Below are positions 59,809 to 64,000 of a DNA stretch of 64,000 nt, piece after piece (position 1 is the first letter of the stretch; every line of letters begins with the position of its first letter). The translations under genes were made by a program, and so were the position numbers. Below the pieces are notes generated by a model, which did no database searches, was not told where the DNA came from, and saw nothing but the letters and a program-made list of their open reading frames with translations. The stretch spans positions 613,112-677,111 of the forward strand of contig NZ_PYSY02000003.1 of the NCBI RefSeq assembly GCF_003049685.1, read 5' to 3'. This DNA is from Brucella pituitosa (GTDB taxonomy: Bacteria; Pseudomonadota; Alphaproteobacteria; Rhizobiales; Rhizobiaceae).

Positions 59809-61198
59809 TTAAACGAAGGCATGTTTGCTTCGGACAAGCGGTGAATTAAGACGCGAAAGGTAGTGGAGACTACCTCTTTGAATGATCTGCAACTGTTCAG
59901 GACCGCCGATCAATAAAATCCAGTCGCTGTTATTTACATTTTTTCGGTCTTCCGGTGCCGGAAAAATGCCAAACTCATTGTCAAATTCTGGGCCGAATTC
60001 TGGTGCCTTTGACGGTAGAAATTTACCAGACGCAGATCAACCCATAAAGCCGATCTGACCATTGCCAATAACACTTCGTTTCACCTTAAAGCCGTCAGCA
60101 TCACCATAGATGACGATCAGACTGTGATCTGGCAAAGCTGCCGCATAGCTTTGAGCAACGCCGGAAATCTCACTATCTCGATCTGGCTTCAGTTGCGACC
60201 ATGGTATCTTATCGAAAAAAGCCTTCATGACTGACATAGACTGCGCTCCCGGACTGGCCAGTGCTTCTTGCCAGCTTTGATCCGAGGTGAAGACACCAGG
60301 GCCTGAAAAATGCCAGATGGGGTTGTTTCCAAAAAACTGCCCGGCTGCACCACCTAAAAGCGCGCCATATGCATTCCGCCGTATCATACGTGCAGTCGTC
60401 TCACGCTCATACTCATAGGCCCCTTCAAGAAAGATTATAGGCATTCCGCCTGATTTACTGCGATCCAGGATCGTTTTGTGAACGTCGTTATATGTATAGA
60501 CCGTGTCGATCGCAAACCAAGGCTGATCTTTCCAGATCTCATTCGTGTTTGTATCGCGTCCCGAATGAACAGTCTGCAGCGCCTGGGGAGAAATTGCTGC
60601 AATTCCTTCTGCAAGCTTTGACACCAGTGCTCGATCCGGCGCATCAAAATCACCGCCCAACACCCAAACAATGTTGGAGAATTTCGAGAACCGTTGCGCG
60701 ATGGCTTTGCCATAGACTTCCATTTTGTCAGGGCCCGCAGCTTGTGCTTTAGCGAACCAGCCCTGATCGCCACCGTTCACCCCAAGATATGCAGGAGCAA
60801 GAAAGACCACCAGCCCAAGCTTTTGGGCCTGTTCAATTGTCCAGGCAGCATGATCAAAGTATCTAGGGTTAAGCGCGCCAAAGGCCTCTCGTACGAAAGG
60901 TTGCTCACCATAGGCATTCCTTGGCGGATTGCGAAAACTGATGCTCAATCAGATTGACCAGAATGGCATTAAAGCCGCGCTTGCTGCGATCAGCCAGATA
61001 AGTTTCGACATCGCCTCGCTTCAGCTCTGCGATCAACGACCATGCCGTGTCGCCCTGCAACAAAAACGGCCGACCTTGAGCATCTTCAAAAATACGATGA
61101 TCCTGGCTTACTCTGATCGGAAACGCATTTTCGGCTCGAACCACTCCTGTCAGAAGCAGCAGAAAACCCAAGATTAAACCTAATCGCGACAGCATCAT
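59809..61198 (-). CDS. Secreted DUF4038 glycoside hydrolase-like protein (frame break and in-frame TGA)
   Basis: Reconstructed ~462 residues. Signal peptide MMLSRLGLILGFLLLLTGVVRA, then ENAFPIRVSQDHRIFEDAQGRPFLLQGDTAWSLIAEL, typical of DUF4038/apiosidase-like TIM barrels. An extra T near 60943 breaks the frame at EHQFRNPPRNAYGEQPF; the barrel continues with NIVWVLGGDFDAPD and GMPIIFLEGAYEYE. A TGA at 60037-60039 stops translation after GQIGFMG, but the same frame stays open for 75 codons to 59809 and ends with NNSDWILLI, the usual close of the C-terminal collagen-binding-like domain. The ATG overlaps the aminotransferase stop (ATGA). Confidence 0.75.
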
Positions 61199-62550
61199 CG
61201 CGTTGCTGGTGGATAGGATGGCGCATCGTTAAATCGGCGATACACCACTTGCGACGGGCGGCCAGTAAGATAATTGTCGACACCATCATTGAGAGCTCGA
61301 ACATAAACGCCAAGCGCTCCATCAATTGCGTCGATTGTACGTGCAATGTCCGTATCACTGTGCGTGTAGCTTACAACCAGAGACGGCATCAAAACACCGC
61401 GCCGGATGGTCTCCTGAAGGAAAAGTGTCCGCAACGCCTGAGAGGATTGTCCATTCTCGTCGAGAGTAGCGTAAGCCAGGCAGCAAGGGCGTCCGACCAA
61501 GCGAACATTGTTTTCCAACCCATGGGCTGAAATCGCCGTATTGACCCCTTCGACAAGCTTCCGACCCTGTTCGTAAAGCCGTTCAATGACAGGCTCATCG
61601 CGATAGACTTTCATGGTGGCGATTGCAGCCGCCATAGCGTGCGTTTCGGCCCCGTGCGTGGTCGAAAGCAAAAAGACGCGGGCATAATCGGTTTGGGTAA
61701 GCCCACCGAGCTGCATATATTCAGCTTTCCCTGCAAGTGCCGAGATCGCGAAGCCATTTCCCAAAGCTTTACCAAAGCAAGATAGATCAGGCTCGATGCC
61801 ATAAAGCTTCTGAGCGCCGCGCATATGCCAGCGAAAGCCCGTTATCATCTCATCGAGGATAAATAGAGCACCATTTTCATGGGCAATACGTTTTGCCTCA
61901 TGCAGAAAGTTATCTTGAGGTTCATCCATCCGCGCGGGTTCAAGAATTAGCGCTGCAATCATGCCCGGATAATTTTCAAACAACGTTCTCACGCTCGCAA
62001 TGTCATTGTAGCGAAAAGTGGTCGTCAAAGCTGACACCGATGCAGGAATACCTGCATTCATTTTCGTCGTTCCGATGAACCAGTCATCAGTCGAGAAAAA
62101 CGGATGATCGGCACAACATGCTATCATATCGCGACCGGTATAGGCGCGCGCCAGACGCACAGCTCCGGAGGTGGCATCCGATCCATCCTTGCAGAATTTC
62201 ACCATTTCTGCTCCCTCGATCAGCTCAAGGAAACTCTCCGCACATTCAATTTCAATCGCGCTTGGACGTGTAAAGTTGCAACCATCCTGCAACGCATCAC
62301 GCGCCGCATGCAGCACCGGAGGATAGGCATGTCCAAGTCCCACGGCGCGATTGCCCATTCCGTACTCAATATACTGGTTTCCATCGACATCGAACACATG
62401 CGATCCGGAACCACGTTGTATGAAACCCGGCGCCAAGACCGGATATTGATCATCACCTTTGGCATAGGTATGGCAGCCGCCCGGTATGAGGGCATGGGCT
62501 TTACTTCTGAGCAATTGCGAATTGCGAAACCGGGATGTGAAAAGGTTCAT
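61195..62550 (-). CDS. Class III aminotransferase (glutamate-1-semialdehyde aminomutase-like)
   Basis: 451 residues, intact. HALIPGGCHTYAKGDDQYP and DVDGNQYIEYGMGNRAVGLGHAYPPV near the start, FCKDGSDATSGAVRLARAYTGRD, FILDEMITGFRWHMRGAQKLYG, and the PLP lysine in SCFGKALGNGFAISALAGK. In polysaccharide clusters such enzymes aminate keto sugars or make unusual amino-acid or aminosugar substituents rather than 5-aminolevulinate. It is coupled to the secreted glycosidase downstream by a 4-base overlap. Confidence 0.88.
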   Translation of the reverse strand: MNLFTSRFRNSQLLRSKAHALIPGGCHTYAKGDDQYPVLAPGFIQRGSGSHVFDVDGNQYIEYGMGNRAVGLGHAYPPVLHAARDALQDGCNFTRPSAIEIECAESFLELIEGAEMVKFCKDGSDATSGAVRLARAYTGRDMIACCADHPFFSTDDWFIGTTKMNAGIPASVSALTTTFRYNDIASVRTLFENYPGMIAALILEPARMDEPQDNFLHEAKRIAHENGALFILDEMITGFRWHMRGAQKLYGIEPDLSCFGKALGNGFAISALAGKAEYMQLGGLTQTDYARVFLLSTTHGAETHAMAAAIATMKVYRDEPVIERLYEQGRKLVEGVNTAISAHGLENNVRLVGRPCCLAYATLDENGQSSQALRTLFLQETIRRGVLMPSLVVSYTHSDTDIARTIDAIDGALGVYVRALNDGVDNYLTGRPSQVVYRRFNDAPSYPPATR

Positions 62551-62585
62551 GACCTTGTCCCTTTGTTAATTACCAGTTTTGACGA

Positions 62586-63814
62586 TCACACTGTGGACCA
62601 GGCTGTGTTGAGGCGCTCTCGCATCTGTCGGAGCCAGTTCTTGACTGGTTTGGGCAGCCGGCTTCGCAGGCTTGATGTAAAGCGTTCGGCATTGTCCATT
62701 GTGAGCGCTAAAGATTGGGCAATGGCGGGCCGGTTCTGCATCAGGTTTTCGAGAAGCCCTGCATAGGCCTGCCCCGCCAGATCACTATTGAAAGCTACCG
62801 CGACTTTAAGGACGGCAGCCTGAGCCATTTCCATTCTCAACTGCTTATTGTCTGCAAGAAGATCTATATGACGCGCGGCCTGTCTGAAATCTCCAACAGG
62901 AAACAAAAAGCCATCTTCACCGTTTGTGACGATTGTATCGGTCACGCCCGCGATCTTCGAAACGACGGCAGGGCAACCCTGGCTCATTGCTTCAATTAAA
63001 GTAAGCCCAAAACCTTCAAAACGGGATGGCATAACCATAACGTCGTGCTGACTGACAAGCCAGGGGACATCTGATGGTGCGACCCAACTCGTAAAACTTA
63101 CTTTCTCACGAAAACTTTCAAGCCGATGGCGCAGTTCAACCAAATCCGGACCGTCACCCGCGACAGTCAGATGATAGTCGCATTTTAGCTCACGCAGAAT
63201 GTTGGGTAGCCAGAACACGCCTTTAGAATTGTCCTCAATTCGCGAGATAAAGCAACCGTAAAGGTGCGTTTTCATCCCGTGGGGAGGCCACCTGCGGGGC
63301 GAGAATGTCGCTTCAGACCATGTGGGATAACCAGCGTTCGCGCGGCATCAAAGCCATATTGGTTGACCAGATCATCCCGGCAACGTTTTGATACGCCAAC
63401 CGTCGCATGAACATGATCGCGAATTGCACGAGCGGCCGCATAAGTTCCCGGCGTGATGTTGTGCACGATCATAATACGCAAGATGTCATCTGGGAGATAT
63501 CGCACCAGATTTGTTTCAAAGCGGCTGGACAGGACGTTCACGAACACCGCTTCAAATTTATTATCGCGTAGAAACGCGATCATCCGTCTGGCACGTGTTT
63601 CCTCGTCCAGCACGCCCATCTGATCAATTGCATCGCCCTTTCGCAACGCATCACTTAGTCCCTGACCTGCAGGTGGAAAACTGATCGTTTCTCCTGCTGC
63701 TCCCGCAGCCAGCCACCGCAATTCAATGCCGGATTGTCGAAGTGACGAGCTCAGGCGCGTAAATACAGAGTAGGTCCCACCGATATGTGGACGGACAAAG
63801 TAAGCACATTTCAT
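62586..63814 (-). CDS. GT4-family glycosyltransferase (two frame breaks)
   Basis: Reconstructed ~409 residues from the ATG at 63814 (MKCAYFVRPHIGGTYSVFTRLSSSLRQSGI). GT-B fold: IVHNITPGTYAAARAIRDHVHATVGVSKRCRDDLV in the N-terminal half. Shifts near 63290 and 63240 give LRLLYLARIEDNSKGVFWLP, the linker seen in this family. The donor-binding half has HDVMVMPSRFEGFGLTLIEAMSQGCPAV. It transfers a sugar onto a lipid-linked or surface glycan at the inner membrane's cytosolic face. It is the first gene of the minus-strand run; the 186 bases beyond it to the window end hold no gene I can recognise. Confidence 0.87.
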
Positions 63815-64000
63815 GATCACAACCCTGCTGCCCAGAGACCAAGACTTCGAGGGAAAATCCTCGAAGCCCTCCAGTATATCGGGGGCGTTTGATATACCGC
63901 TTGCCAGTGTAACGAAATTGCTCGACAACGCATTTTGTCTATGAGGGGTATATCCCTTCATACATTAGAGGATGGGGTTCACCCTTCTGCCAGTTTTCAT

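Noticed and set aside
61195..62550. Assignment of the class III aminotransferase as hemL
   Set aside because: Context is a glycan cluster and the sequence departs from HemL length and motifs; a sugar or amino-acid aminotransferase is more likely.

Overview
The window looks like a chromosomal segment of an alphaproteobacterium of the Brucellaceae (Ochrobactrum/Brucella/Pseudochrobactrum type). The evidence is an Omp2-type porin, a bioBFDAZ operon with BioR boxes (TTATCTATAA), an abundance of ABC importers, and short palindromic intergenic repeats of the kind seen in this group. I saw no rRNA, tRNA, CRISPR array, insertion sequence or phage gene.

Layout. 0.2-6 kb: a glycine-rich repeat protein, a broken ABC ATPase, small hypothetical proteins and a YddG-like exporter. 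6.2-10.4 kb: a quinone-type dioxygenase/hydrolase pair (mhqO/mhqD-like), the porin and a MYG1-family protein. 10.6-21.5 kb: one long minus-strand operon in the order gntR-denD-ltnD-otnK-otnC-otnI-SDR-ABC importer. It encodes a route from four-carbon sugar acids (L-threonate, D-erythronate) to dihydroxyacetone phosphate, with its own regulator and CUT1 importer. 21.8-26.8 kb: bioBFDAZ. 26.9-32.4 kb: a transsulfuration enzyme, a DUF1643 protein, nhaA, and a TetR/MFS pair with a near-perfect operator. 32.5-39.3 kb: a CUT2 sugar importer in which one permease is fused to an SMP-30-like propeller and is followed by a second, free propeller. 39.6-45.4 kb: an AhpD-like protein and a peptide-type ABC importer. 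45.6-53.7 kb: MFS/HbpS-like/LysR, cfa, an aldo-keto reductase, a LysR regulator and lhgO. 53.7-63.8 kb: a surface-polysaccharide or deoxysugar cluster (PIG-L deacetylase, CDP-glucose synthase, C-methyltransferase, RfbC, aminopeptidase-like protein, epimerase, secreted glycosidase, class III aminotransferase, glycosyltransferase).

A technical point governs the whole reading: more than half of the genes are interrupted by one- or two-base indels. In the first half these are mostly an extra base in runs of 5-6 identical bases. The reading frames resume cleanly with conserved residues on both sides, and four of the five biotin genes are hit. I therefore treat most of these as sequence errors, annotate the reconstructed gene spans as CDS, and state where each frame breaks. 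Only a few cases (the ABC ATPase remnant at 1.8 kb, possibly the MFS gene at 46 kb) look like candidates for real decay.
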